A DNA stretch of 32,371 bases from NCBI GenBank assembly GCA_016792865.1, contig JAEUMJ010000086.1, forward strand, positions 1 through 32,371, written 5' to 3'. Shown one piece after another: positions 16,691-25,141 of the stretch. The stretch's first letter is position 1. Every line of letters starts with the position of its first letter. Origin of the DNA: Hyphomicrobiales bacterium. GTDB lineage: Bacteria; Pseudomonadota; Alphaproteobacteria; Rhizobiales; Aestuariivirgaceae. Below the pieces are notes generated by a model, which saw nothing but the letters and a program-made list of their open reading frames with translations, ran no database searches and was not told the origin of the DNA. The position numbers and the translations under genes are program-made.

Positions 16691-17394
16691 GCGCGGGTCA
16701 GCAGGTAGGCCGGTGCAGCGCGATCAAAGCCGGTAACGACATAACCGTCCTGAAGGCATGCGGAAAGCTCCGCCCGCACCCGCAACCGTTCCGACAGGGC
16801 TTCGGCGGGAGACTGTGCCAGCAGGCGATCGATATCAGCGGGGATGACGACACGCTCCACGTCACCTGCGGCGGGCAGGCGCTGGTCCTGCGCCAAGCCG
16901 GCGGCGCGCGGCGTATCCAGCAGCCACTCCGCCAGCAGCCGGTCCGACGGCAGCCCGGCATTGATGCCCGCCATGACCCCGTAATAGTCGCTGTGATAGC
17001 TGCGCACGATGGCACCGAGCCGGGCAATGTTGAGATGGGCATTGGTGACGCGCAGGGGATCGAAGGTCCAGCGCACCTCGCGGATGCCGCGCTCCAGGCA
17101 CCAGGTCCGCTGGTAACGCTTCAGTTGGATGGAAAGCCCGCCGCCACGCATCGACGGATGCACCGCAAGACGATGTGAATGCTGCACATGGGGTTCGCGC
17201 GTCGGAAAGGCAAACACGTAGCCCACGAGGTTGCCGGTGTCGAAGGCGCCCGCGACAAGCCCGCCCTCATGCTGGATCACCATCATCAGGTCGGCGGGAT
17301 CGGCGGTGTCATCCGCACCCCACACCTGCCGCTGCAACTCCTCTGCCGCAAGGAACTCCGGCATTCCAGATAGGTCGCGCAAGACAAGGCTCAC
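16687..17394 (-). CDS. GNAT family N-acyltransferase (COG3375-like)
   Basis: This 235-residue protein has a GNAT fold: [30 protein letters not shown] (63-92) contains the beta4 strand and the pyrophosphate loop R83-GGG. Also visible are [22 protein letters not shown] (108-129) and [21 protein letters not shown] (137-157), hallmarks of the acyltransferases that travel with N-acylamino acid racemases. The start is the GTG at 17394, overlapping the racemase-like stop by four bases (GTGA) with GAGAGG upstream; longer readings of the frame run into that gene. It probably acylates (succinyl or other acyl) an amino acid amine using a CoA thioester. Order and overlaps (BKACE, racemase-like, GNAT) imply one pathway. 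Confidence 0.82.
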   Translation of the reverse strand: MSLVLRDLSGMPEFLAAEELQRQVWGADDTADPADLMMVIQHEGGLVAGAFDTGNLVGYVFAFPTREPHVQHSHRLAVHPSMRGGGLSIQLKRYQRTWCLERGIREVRWTFDPLRVTNAHLNIARLGAIVRSYHSDYYGVMAGINAGLPSDRLLAEWLLDTPRAAGLAQDQRLPAAGDVERVVIPADIDRLLAQSPAEALSERLRVRAELSACLQDGYVVTGFDRAAPAYLLTRA

Positions 17395-18500
17395 GCCGGA
17401 AACCTCTCGCGCGATTCCGTGACGCGATCGAGATAGGCCCAGTCGAGGGTAACACCGATGCCGGCGCCTGCCGGCACGGGCATGAGGCCGTCCTTCGTCT
17501 CCAGCTTTTCGTTGGTGATGTCGCGGGCGAAGTAGCGGCTGGCACTGGACGTGTCGCCGGGCTTGCGGAAATTGGCGAGTGCGGAGAGGTGGATATTGTG
17601 GGCCCGTCCGATGCCCGCTTCCAGCATGCCGCCGCACCAGACCGGCACGGACCACGCGGCACACAGGTCATGCACGCGGCGTGATTCCAGATGACCGCCC
17701 ACCCGGCCCGCCTTGATGTTGATGACGCGCGCCGCACCGGACGCCAGCGCCTTCCGTGCATCGGCAACGCTGCGGATGCATTCATCAAGGCAGATGGCCG
17801 TCTTCATGCGCTTCTGCAACTCGGCGTGATCGTGGATGTCGTCCCAGGCCAGCGGCTGCTCGATATAGTCGAGCGCGAAGTCGTCGAGGGCCATCATCAC
17901 GTCGGCATCGGCCAGCGTGTAGGCGCTGTTGGCATCGACAGTGAGGTGAATGTCCGGGAACGCCTTGCGCACGGCCGCGACGATTGCAACATCGTGCCCC
18001 GGCATGATCTTGAGCTTGATGCGCCTGTAGCCCAGCGCGACATGCTGTGCCACGCGCTCCATCACCACGTCGAGCGGGGCAATGCCCAGCGACACGCCCA
18101 CTTCGATCTCGCTCTTGCTTCCACCCAGCACGGTCTTGAGCGGGAGGTCGAGAGACTTCGCCCATAAATCCCAGAAGGCCATTTCGATGCAGGCCCGCGC
18201 CATGGTGAAGCCGCGCCAGGGCGAAAGGTGCTGGGCCAGGGCTTCCGGATTGTCGAATGACTTGCCGATGACCTGCGGCAACAGCACCGCCCGCAACAGG
18301 TCCATTGCGCCTGCCAGGCTTTCGTCGAGATAGTCGGGATAGGGGTCCATCACCCCTTCGCCATAGCCTTCAACGCCATTGCCTTTCAGCACCAGGAGCG
18401 GAAAGAGCTTTTCATGCATCGTGCCCGTGGCGATGGTGAAGGGCGTGAGCAACGGCAGGCGCACGACCCGAAGTTCGGCGCTATCGATCTTCAGGGGCAT
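17391..18500 (-). CDS. Enolase-superfamily N-acylamino acid racemase / o-succinylbenzoate synthase-like
   Basis: This 369-residue member of the enolase superfamily (MenC/NSAR branch) has KxK catalytic lysines at 162 and 164 (RIKLKI), metal ligands Asp189 (TVDAN), Glu214 (IEQPL) and Asp239 (LDECI), and the opposing base Lys263 (NIKAGRVGG). These are the residues used for 1,1-proton transfer. No other menaquinone genes are nearby, and a GNAT gene overlaps its 3' end. The pairing of this family with a GNAT enzyme is the known signature of N-succinylamino acid racemase pathways, so racemisation of an N-acylamino acid is more likely than OSB synthesis. It is translationally coupled to the BKACE gene by TGATG. 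Confidence 0.85.
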   Translation of the reverse strand: MPLKIDSAELRVVRLPLLTPFTIATGTMHEKLFPLLVLKGNGVEGYGEGVMDPYPDYLDESLAGAMDLLRAVLLPQVIGKSFDNPEALAQHLSPWRGFTMARACIEMAFWDLWAKSLDLPLKTVLGGSKSEIEVGVSLGIAPLDVVMERVAQHVALGYRRIKLKIMPGHDVAIVAAVRKAFPDIHLTVDANSAYTLADADVMMALDDFALDYIEQPLAWDDIHDHAELQKRMKTAICLDECIRSVADARKALASGAARVINIKAGRVGGHLESRRVHDLCAAWSVPVWCGGMLEAGIGRAHNIHLSALANFRKPGDTSSASRYFARDITNEKLETKDGLMPVPAGAGIGVTLDWAYLDRVTESRERFPA

Positions 18501-19429
18501 CAGAAGCCCACCCTGTCGCCGCCCTTGAGGGCCAGCATCTCGCGGGCCTCTGCCGGGGTTGCCACGTCAAGGCCGAGTTCCTCGATGATGCGGCGGATCT
18601 TCGCCACCTGGTCGGCATTGCTGGTGGCAAGCTGGCCTTTTCCGAGCCAGAGCGAATCCTCAAGCCCGACGCGCACGTTGCCGCCCATCATGGCCGCCTG
18701 GGTGCAGAAGGCCATCTGGTTCTTGCCCGCCGCCAGCACAGACCAGCGGTAGCTGTTTCCGAAAAGCTTGTCGGCGGTTTCCTTCATGAACATGAGGTTG
18801 CGCATGTCGGCACCGATGCCGCCAAGGATGCCGAAGATCATCTGCACGAAGAAGGGCGGCTTCACCAGTCCCCGGTCAACAAAATGGGCGAGGGTATAGA
18901 GATGGCCCACATCGTAGCACTCATGCTCGAAGCGCGTGCCATGGGCCTCGCCGAGGTCTTTCAGGATGCGGGCGATGTCGCCGAAGGTGTTGCGGAAGAT
19001 GAAGTTGTCGGTGCCGCGCAGGAACGGCTCCTCCCAATCGTGCTTCCACGACTTGTAGCGGTCGGCAAGGCCGAAAATGCCGAAGTTCATCGAACCCATG
19101 TTGAGGGAACACATTTCGGGCCTGGCCACCAGTGGTGCAGCCATGCGCTGGTCAACCGTCATGTTGGAGCCGCCGCCCGTTGTGATGTTGATGACGGCAT
19201 CGCAATTCTGCTTGATGCGCGGCAGGAACTGCATGAACACGTCCGGGTCCGGTGTCGGGCGGCCGTCCTTCGGGTCACGGGCATGGAGGTGAATGATCGA
19301 TGCGCCCGCCTTGGCCGCCGCAATGGATTGCTCGGCGATTTCGTCCGGCGTCACCGGCAGGTGCGGCGACATGGTGGGCGTGTGGATGGAACCCGTCACA
19401 GCGACGGAGATGATGACCTTGTTTGCCAT
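18500..19429 (-). CDS. Beta-keto acid cleavage enzyme (BKACE, DUF849)
   Basis: This 309-residue zinc enzyme belongs to the family of 3-keto-5-aminohexanoate cleavage protein (Kce). The family reaction joins a beta-keto acid with acetyl-CoA to give acetoacetate and a new CoA ester. Zinc-binding His47 and His49 lie in [14 protein letters not shown], and Glu257 in VGLEDSLWL is a probable third ligand. [13 protein letters not shown] and [12 protein letters not shown]-like loops are typical. ATG at 19429 is chosen over 19435 because AAGGA then lies at a normal distance. It is first in a coupled operon with a racemase-like enolase and a GNAT. The beta-keto acid used is unknown; family members act on dehydrocarnitine, beta-keto-adipate and amino-keto acids. 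Confidence 0.92.
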   Translation of the reverse strand: MANKVIISVAVTGSIHTPTMSPHLPVTPDEIAEQSIAAAKAGASIIHLHARDPKDGRPTPDPDVFMQFLPRIKQNCDAVINITTGGGSNMTVDQRMAAPLVARPEMCSLNMGSMNFGIFGLADRYKSWKHDWEEPFLRGTDNFIFRNTFGDIARILKDLGEAHGTRFEHECYDVGHLYTLAHFVDRGLVKPPFFVQMIFGILGGIGADMRNLMFMKETADKLFGNSYRWSVLAAGKNQMAFCTQAAMMGGNVRVGLEDSLWLGKGQLATSNADQVAKIRRIIEELGLDVATPAEAREMLALKGGDRVGF

Positions 19430-19505
19430 GCGCATTTTCCTTCGGCGTTCTGTTTCAATACCCTAACGCGGGATTGGGCGCTTGTCACGGCGGCGCAGCG
19501 GCCAT

Positions 19506-21044
19506 TCAGCCTGTGGACCGCTGTTCCCGGCTGATCTGGTGCATCAGGTCGGCGTTGCGGCGGTACAGTTCGAGATAGGTGGCCATGCGCCGCTCATACA
19601 CCGGATAATGCTCCGGGTTCGGCTCGACCGTGCGCTCCATCGCCACCCACGTGTTGATTGCGGAAGCGTCCGTGATCAGTCCCGCCGCATAGGCGGCAAT
19701 GAAGCAATTGCCGTAGGAGGCTCCCATGGTCATCGCGGGAATCCGCTGCGGCACCCTGGTGATGTCCGACACGGCTTGCAGCCACGCCGCATTCTTCGTT
19801 CCGCCGCCGACCGAGGTCATGACATTGGCCTTGGCCCCCGCCCTCGCCATCACCTGCAGCGAGTGGTTGATGGAATAGCCCACACCTTCCATGCCGGCGC
19901 GGTAGAGATGCGCCCGCGTGTGACCGATATCCAGTCCGAAGATCACGCCGCGCGCGTCCGCGTCGTTGAGCGGCGAGCGTTCGCCGGAGAAGTAGGGCAG
20001 CACCACGATGCCGTCGGATCCCGGCGCGACCTTCGCCGCTTCCGCTGAAATGACGCTGTAGGAGTCAGGCCCGCCCGCCCGTTCCGCGGCCACGAGGTCG
20101 GCCCCCACGATGTCCCGGAACCAGCGCGTCAGAGAGCCGCTCGTCGCCATGCCGCCATGAAGGCAATAAGTGCCCGGAAAGATGTAGGGCGTGGCGAACA
20201 GTTTCTCGTCCATCATCGGCGCATCGCTGAGGAGCGTGATCCACGCCGTCGAGCCATACATCAGCATCATGTCGCCGGGTGAGCGCACGCCAATGCTCAT
20301 CGCCTCGCTTGCCACATCGCAGGTGCCGATGGTGACGGCGGTCCCTTGCGCAAGGCCGGTGCGCCGGGCGGCCTCTGCCGTCACATGACCGGCCAGTTCG
20401 GTTGCCCAGCGCGGTTCCGGCAGGCGGGCGGGATCGACGATGCCTTCGCACAGGTCCGGCGCCCAGGCGAGCTTGTCCGGTTCATAAAGCGGCCCGAAAA
20501 AACCGGCCGTCAGGTGATCGATGCAGAAATTTCCGGTGAGGCGTGCCGCAATGAAATTCGCACAGGGCAGGAAGCTGTGCGCCTTCCTGAACACCTCCGG
20601 CTCGTGACGCGCCAGCCAGAGGATTTTGGGCCCCATGGATTGCGCCGAAAGGCCATTGCCCGTGCGCCTGAAAATCTGCTCGGCTCCCAGTTTCTTCAGG
20701 AGATCATCGATCTCCACGACCGAGCGCGTGTCCACGCCGTACATGATGCCGCCGGAGCGCAGGGGATCGGCATTGGCATCGACGGGCACCATGGAATAGA
20801 TGCCGCTCAGGCCCACGCTCTTCACGTCTTCCTTCTTCACCCCGGCCTGCTCGATGAGCCGCCGGCAGAGCGTCACGAATTCCCCCCACCAGACCTTCTC
20901 CACGTCCTGTTCGACAAAGCCCGGCTTGAGGAATTGCAGTTCATGCTTGATCGCGGCCTGGGCCAGGACCTTTCCTTCGACATCGGAGAGAACGCCCTTC
21001 GATTCATAGGAGCCGATGTCAATTCCGATCAGGCAGGTGGGCAT
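19506..21044 (-). CDS. FGGY carbohydrate kinase (xylulokinase-like)
   Basis: This 512-residue sugar kinase is the first of three FGGY kinases in the locus. The N-terminal phosphate motif is IGIDIGSYESKG (6-17), substrate-side acids are in GVDTRS (103-108), and the catalytic base is Asp243 (GTCDVASEA). The C-terminal FGGY signature region includes LPYFSGERSPLNDADARGVIFGL, as in xylulokinases, and VGGGTKNAAWLQ. It phosphorylates a ketose or polyol with ATP. It is divergent from the SDR/EryA-like operon, with a 143-base shared promoter region, and lies 76 bases upstream of the BKACE gene on the same strand. It could belong to either system; family resemblance favours the polyol locus. Confidence 0.9.
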   Translation of the reverse strand: MPTCLIGIDIGSYESKGVLSDVEGKVLAQAAIKHELQFLKPGFVEQDVEKVWWGEFVTLCRRLIEQAGVKKEDVKSVGLSGIYSMVPVDANADPLRSGGIMYGVDTRSVVEIDDLLKKLGAEQIFRRTGNGLSAQSMGPKILWLARHEPEVFRKAHSFLPCANFIAARLTGNFCIDHLTAGFFGPLYEPDKLAWAPDLCEGIVDPARLPEPRWATELAGHVTAEAARRTGLAQGTAVTIGTCDVASEAMSIGVRSPGDMMLMYGSTAWITLLSDAPMMDEKLFATPYIFPGTYCLHGGMATSGSLTRWFRDIVGADLVAAERAGGPDSYSVISAEAAKVAPGSDGIVVLPYFSGERSPLNDADARGVIFGLDIGHTRAHLYRAGMEGVGYSINHSLQVMARAGAKANVMTSVGGGTKNAAWLQAVSDITRVPQRIPAMTMGASYGNCFIAAYAAGLITDASAINTWVAMERTVEPNPEHYPVYERRMATYLELYRRNADLMHQISREQRSTG

Positions 21045-21187
21045 ATGGTTCCTCGCGGGTTTTCATCCATGCTGCCAGAAAATGGACGAAGGGCAAGGGT
21101 GCCACAGCGCAGATGCGAGACAGTGCCCTTTGCCTTTCCTTCAGGTCTGCTACCTTCCGGCCCGTTTGCAGCACCACAGAGGATCAC
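21045..21187. promoter_or_regulatory. Divergent intergenic region between FGGY kinase and SDR genes
   Basis: This region must hold promoters for both directions. The only structure I see is an imperfect inverted repeat, GGCAAGGG (21092-21099) against CCCTTTGCC (21126-21134), about 26 bases apart, which could be a weak operator. No clear -10/-35 pair stands out. Confidence 0.25.
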
Positions 21188-21943
21188 ATGAGCCAGTCTC
21201 CCTTCTCCATCAGCGGCCGCACGGCACTTGTCACGGGCGGCGCAAGGGGCATTGGCCGGGCCTGTGCCGAAGCCCTTGCAGCGGCGGGCGCGAAACTGAT
21301 CATCGCAGATATGGATGAGATGGCGGGAAGCGCCACCGCACGAGACCTCGACGGCGCGTTCGTGAAACTCGATGTCACCGACAAGGCCGGGGTGGACCGC
21401 ATCGCCGCCGGGATCACCGCGCGTCACGGCGCACTCGACATTCTCGTCAACAATGCGGGCATCGTGCAGAACGGGCCATCCGAATCCGTGGCCGCTGAGG
21501 ACTGGCGGCGCGTCATCGACGTGAACCTGCATGGCGTGTTCCATTGTGCGCAGGCTTTCGGCAAGGAGATGGTGAAGGCGGGCAAGGGATCAATCGTCTC
21601 GATTTCCTCCATCTGCGGCAGCGTCACGGTCCATCCCCAGCCGCAGGCGGCTTACAATGCCTCGAAGGCCGCCGTGAACCTGCTCACCAAATCCCTCGCC
21701 GTGGAGTGGGCGCAGAAGGGCGTGCGGGTCAATGCGGTTGCGCCCGGCTACACCGCAACGGAACTCACCCTGGCCGGGCGCTCCAGGCCGGAATGGTATG
21801 ACACATGGATGCGCATGACCCCCATGGGCCGCCTCGGCGAACCGCGCGAGGTTGCCAATGCCGTGGTCTTCCTGGCCTCCGACGCCGCAAGCTACATCAC
21901 CGGTACGGTGCTGATGGTCGATGGCGGCTACACCGCGATGTAA
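21188..21943 (+). CDS. SDR family polyol/sugar dehydrogenase
   Basis: This 251-residue classical SDR has TGGARGIG (16-23), Asp41 after the second strand (IADMDE) suggesting NAD preference, and NNAG (88-91). Its catalytic residues are Ser140/141, Tyr156 and Lys160 (YNASK), and it has a normal C-terminus (GTVLMVDGGYTAM). ATG at 21188 has GAGG upstream; the in-frame start at 21113 would add 25 atypical residues. The EryA-like kinase follows 31 bases later, so it probably oxidises the polyol or ketose handled by that kinase. The exact substrate is not determined. Confidence 0.9.
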   Translation: MSQSPFSISGRTALVTGGARGIGRACAEALAAAGAKLIIADMDEMAGSATARDLDGAFVKLDVTDKAGVDRIAAGITARHGALDILVNNAGIVQNGPSESVAAEDWRRVIDVNLHGVFHCAQAFGKEMVKAGKGSIVSISSICGSVTVHPQPQAAYNASKAAVNLLTKSLAVEWAQKGVRVNAVAPGYTATELTLAGRSRPEWYDTWMRMTPMGRLGEPREVANAVVFLASDAASYITGTVLMVDGGYTAM

Positions 21944-21974
21944 CCGGCACGGCCATGCCTGAGGGGAGAATGCG

Positions 21975-23525
21975 ATGAATGACGGCATCCTGATCGGCAT
22001 CGACGCGGGGACTTCGGTGATCAAGTCCGTCGCCTTCGCGCCCGACGGTACCCAGCTTGCCGTGGCCGCCATTGCCAACGCCTACGACACCCATTCCGAT
22101 GGCGGTGTGGAGCAGGACATGGGCCGCACCTGGGCTTCCGTTGCCGCCACGCTTCGTGAACTGGGCGAGCGCATTCCCGGGCTGGCTTCCCGCGTGATTG
22201 CACTTTCCGTCACCGCACAGGGCGACGGCATGTGGCTCATCGACAAGGCGGGCGAGCCTGTCGGCCCGGCCAGCATCTGGCTCGATAACCGCGCCGCGCC
22301 CATCATTGAAGACTACGTGGCAACGCCCGAATATGCGGCCCACTACGAGCGCACCGGAACGGGCCTCACCGTGGTGCAGATGAGCGGCAAGCTCGCCTGG
22401 ATGCAACGTCACCGCCCGGAGATGCTGGCCCGCGCGACGCATGCCTTCCACTGCAAGGACTGGATCTATTTCAGGCTGACCGGTTCCCGCGTCACCGATC
22501 CATCGGAAGCGAACTTCACCTTCGGGAACTTCCGCACCCTGCAATACCAGCCCGACATCCTCGATCATCTGGGCTGCCCAGATGCCCGTCGGCTCCTGAC
22601 GCCGGTGGTCGATGGCACGGTGGATTGCGGCAAGCTCACCGCCGCTGCCGCCAGGGAGACGGGACTGAAGGACGGCACGCCGGTTTGCCTTGGCTACATT
22701 GACATCGTCTGTTCCGGACTGGGCGGCGGGCTCTTCGATCCGTCCGGACGCTCCGGCTGCACCATTGTCGGCTCGACCGGCATGCACCAGCGCCTCCGCA
22801 TCAGGGCCGACGATGTGCAGTTGAACGATGAGCGCTCCGGCTTCACCACCATCTTCCCGGTGCCGGGCATGGTGGCGCAGATGCAATCCAACATGGCTTC
22901 GACACTCAACATCGACTGGCTGCTCGATGTGGCGGCCGGGCTTCTTGCAGAACACGGAACCAAGAAATCCCGCGCCGAACTCCTTGCCGGCATGGATGCG
23001 CGCATCATGGATCGGGAGCCGTCCAGGCTGCTCTATCATCCCTATATCTCGCGGGCGGGTGAGCGTGGCCCCTTCATGGACCTTGCAGCACGGGCAAGTT
23101 TCAACGGCCTCGACACCACCACGACCTATGACGACATGATGCGCGCCGTTTTCGAGGGCCTCGCCTTTGCCTCGCGTGATTGTTACGCGGTGATGGGGCC
23201 GGTGCCGCAGGAAGTGCGCATGACCGGAGGGGCGGCGCGATCGGCGGCGTTGCGCCTCATCCTCGCAAGTGCCCTCAATGCCGAAGTCCGCAGCGTGACG
23301 CGAGAAGAGGCCGGGGCCGCAGGGGCGGCGATGATCGCCGCCGTCCAGCAAGGAATTTTCACGGACATGGCGGCCTGTGCCGCACAGTGGATTGACCCCC
23401 ATCTTGGTCCTCCGGTGAAACCCGATGCAGCGCTGGCCCGCACCTACGACACGGTCTTTCCGCACTATGTGACGGCCAGAAAAGCTCTGCGGCCCGTGTG
23501 GCGGGCACTTCGGGACAAGACATAA
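21975..23525 (+). CDS. FGGY kinase, erythritol kinase (EryA)-like
   Basis: This 516-residue FGGY kinase closely follows the pattern of EryA erythritol kinases of Brucella and rhizobia: ILIGIDAGTSVIKSVAF at the N-terminus, GGVEQDM, the substrate block KDWIYFRLTG then DPSEANFTFGNFR, Asp243 in GYIDIVCSGLGGG, and QMQSNMASTLNIDWLLD. The family transfers phosphate from ATP to a four-carbon polyol (erythritol or threitol). No eryB (FAD-linked erythritol-phosphate dehydrogenase) or eryC homologue is in the window, so the polyol may be a different one. ATG at 21975 has GGGGAGA upstream. It forms a short operon with the SDR before it; a promoter-like gap follows. Confidence 0.85.
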   Translation: MNDGILIGIDAGTSVIKSVAFAPDGTQLAVAAIANAYDTHSDGGVEQDMGRTWASVAATLRELGERIPGLASRVIALSVTAQGDGMWLIDKAGEPVGPASIWLDNRAAPIIEDYVATPEYAAHYERTGTGLTVVQMSGKLAWMQRHRPEMLARATHAFHCKDWIYFRLTGSRVTDPSEANFTFGNFRTLQYQPDILDHLGCPDARRLLTPVVDGTVDCGKLTAAAARETGLKDGTPVCLGYIDIVCSGLGGGLFDPSGRSGCTIVGSTGMHQRLRIRADDVQLNDERSGFTTIFPVPGMVAQMQSNMASTLNIDWLLDVAAGLLAEHGTKKSRAELLAGMDARIMDREPSRLLYHPYISRAGERGPFMDLAARASFNGLDTTTTYDDMMRAVFEGLAFASRDCYAVMGPVPQEVRMTGGAARSAALRLILASALNAEVRSVTREEAGAAGAAMIAAVQQGIFTDMAACAAQWIDPHLGPPVKPDAALARTYDTVFPHYVTARKALRPVWRALRDKT

Positions 23526-23566
23526 GCCGCTGAAAAAAGACAAAAAAGCAGGTTTCATCCTTCGCG

Positions 23567-23581
23567 TGAAAAGAATTTTCA
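23567..23581. repeat. 15-bp palindrome, candidate operator
   Basis: TGAAAA-GAA-TTTTCA is a perfect inverted repeat (6-bp arms, 3-base centre). It lies just upstream of the promoter-like repeats at 23601-23635, in a short AT-rich patch of an otherwise GC-rich locus. Confidence 0.45.
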
Positions 23582-23599
23582 GATTCTCGCACAGGCGTC

Positions 23600-23627
23600 T
23601 TGTATAAAAATCCGATATATGTATAAA
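23600..23627 (+). promoter_or_regulatory. Candidate sigma-70-type promoter
   Basis: TTGTAT (23600-23605), a 16-base spacer and TATAAA (23622-23627) resemble a housekeeping promoter. It is about 80 bases before the dehydrogenase start and overlaps the direct repeats, so any protein bound there would control the operon from 23708 onward. The assignment is by eye. Confidence 0.45.
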
Positions 23628-23635
23628 AATCCGAT
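23601..23635. repeat. Tandem 16-bp direct repeat, 19-bp period
   Basis: TGTATAAAAATCCGAT occurs at 23601-23616 and again, without a mismatch, at 23620-23635, separated by ATA. The 19-bp period is close to two helical turns, as expected for a protein binding two sites on one face of the DNA. The SorC-type regulator encoded at 26646-27668 is the obvious candidate. Confidence 0.6.
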
Positions 23636-23707
23636 CACGATGGATGTCTGGTCGAAGAGCCTGAATGGGCCGCGTTCCGGGTGTCGCAATGGGAGCCACG
23701 CCATATC

Positions 23708-25141
23708 ATGACGCGCCACATCAACTTGTCCGATCCCACCGATCTTGTCGGTCTCCGCCGCTACCTGGCGGACGAGGACAAGGATCACCGCCTCTATCCG
23801 CTCGACATGATGGGGGTCACCATTTCAGCGGATGCACATCTTGGAGTCGCGGCCGCCGTGAAGCAGGCGCTGGCGGCGGCAGGCAAGCCGGGCCGCGCAC
23901 AGATCGTGGTGCTGGTGGACACGTCTGCCATCAGGCGGAAAGGCGAGAGCCTGCGCCGGATCGTTGAAGGGCAACTCGCCCCGGATCATGACGTGCGCAC
24001 CGAAGTGCTCGATGACGGCCACCCCACCCTGCACGCCCACGAACAGACACTGGATGCCGCGGCAGCGGCGGTGAAGGGCGCCGACCTCGTCGTCACCATC
24101 GGCTCGGGCACCATGACCGATGTGGGAAAGGTCGCAACCAACCGCAACGGCGACATCCCGCTCGTCGCCGTGCAGACCGCCGCCTCGGTTGACGGCTTCA
24201 CCGACAATGTCTCCGTCGTTCTCAAGAACGGCGTGAAGCGCACCATTCCCTCCCGCTGGCCCACCTTCGTGCTGGCCGATGCGGTGACCATTGCCGACGC
24301 TCCGCTGGAACTGAACACGTCCGGCTTCGGGGAGGCGATCTCCCTCTTCACCGCTCCCGCCGACTGGTATCTCGCCAATCTCGCGGGCCTCGACAACACC
24401 TTCCATCCCGCCTCGATGGCACTGCTCAAGGCCGCTGCCGCCGAACCGCCGAGCTGGGCCGACGGCATCTCAAAGGGCGAGACAAACGCGATCCAGAATC
24501 TCACGCGGCTTCTGGCGCTGCGTGGCATCGTCTCCGGCGTCTCCAACACCACCGCATGCCTGTCAGGCGTGGAGCACGTCATCAGCCACATGCTCGACCT
24601 CCATCACGCTGCCCATCACAAGCCCATCGGCCTGCACGGTGCACAGGTGGGCGTTGCCACACTCGTCGCCACGCGCCTGTGGCGCCGCGCAATCGAAACC
24701 GATCTCATCCGCCCGGAGCTGCTGCGAAAGCCAGATGCCGCCACCATGGAAAGGCGCATCACGGCGGCTTTCGGCCACCTCGACCAGACAGGTGCGATTG
24801 CCGCCGAATGCTGGCGCGATTGCCAGAAGAAGCTGCAACTTGTCGAAGCCAACTGGGCGCGCATCCAGTCGGTGGTGTCCAACTGGCGCGGGCACGCCAC
24901 GGAATTCGACCGCATGGTGCAGCCCCCCGAAACCTTGCGCCCTGCCCTCATTGCCTCAGGCGCACCGGCACGCTTTGAAAGCCTCACGCCCGTCATCACT
25001 CCGGAACTGGCACGCTGGGCCGTTGCCAACTGTCACCTCATGCGCAATCGCTTCAACCTCGTTGACCTTCTCGACATGATGGGCCTGTGGACGCCTGAGC
25101 TGATCGACTGGGTGATGGCAGACATGAAAGCCGGAGCATGA
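23708..25141 (+). CDS. Iron/zinc-type alcohol dehydrogenase, glycerol-1-phosphate dehydrogenase (AraM/EgsA)-like
   Basis: This 477-residue protein resembles the AraM/glycerol-1-phosphate dehydrogenase branch of the dehydroquinate-synthase-like superfamily. The NAD-binding loop is GSGTMTDVGK (132-141), substrate contacts are QTAASVDGFTDN (156-167), and metal ligands are likely His290 (GVEHVISH) and His310 (LHGAQVG). The usual metal Asp of the GxGD motif appears as Glu209 (GFGEAISLFTAPADW). It is longer than typical members (about 350-400), with extra helices at the C-terminus. It probably oxidises a polyol phosphate at C2 to a ketose phosphate. ATG at 23708 is chosen; an in-frame GTG at 23681 is possible. 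It overlaps the next kinase by ATGA. Confidence 0.82.
   Translation: MTRHINLSDPTDLVGLRRYLADEDKDHRLYPLDMMGVTISADAHLGVAAAVKQALAAAGKPGRAQIVVLVDTSAIRRKGESLRRIVEGQLAPDHDVRTEVLDDGHPTLHAHEQTLDAAAAAVKGADLVVTIGSGTMTDVGKVATNRNGDIPLVAVQTAASVDGFTDNVSVVLKNGVKRTIPSRWPTFVLADAVTIADAPLELNTSGFGEAISLFTAPADWYLANLAGLDNTFHPASMALLKAAAAEPPSWADGISKGETNAIQNLTRLLALRGIVSGVSNTTACLSGVEHVISHMLDLHHAAHHKPIGLHGAQVGVATLVATRLWRRAIETDLIRPELLRKPDAATMERRITAAFGHLDQTGAIAAECWRDCQKKLQLVEANWARIQSVVSNWRGHATEFDRMVQPPETLRPALIASGAPARFESLTPVITPELARWAVANCHLMRNRFNLVDLLDMMGLWTPELIDWVMADMKAGA

Noticed and set aside
16687-17664. A longer reading of the acyltransferase frame with 90 extra N-terminal residues
   Set aside because: These residues are Arg-rich and lie wholly within the racemase-like gene; the GTG at 17394 with an SD and a 4-base overlap is the natural start.
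17391-18500. A menaquinone-pathway MenC (o-succinylbenzoate synthase)
   Set aside because: No other men genes are nearby and an overlapping GNAT gene fits the N-acylamino acid racemase branch; sequence alone cannot fully exclude OSB synthesis.
21897-23699. A 600-codon open frame on the minus strand opposite the EryA-like kinase gene
   Set aside because: It is antisense to a clear, fully conserved kinase; the translation is Arg/His/Gly-rich with no domain, as expected from high-GC third-codon bias.
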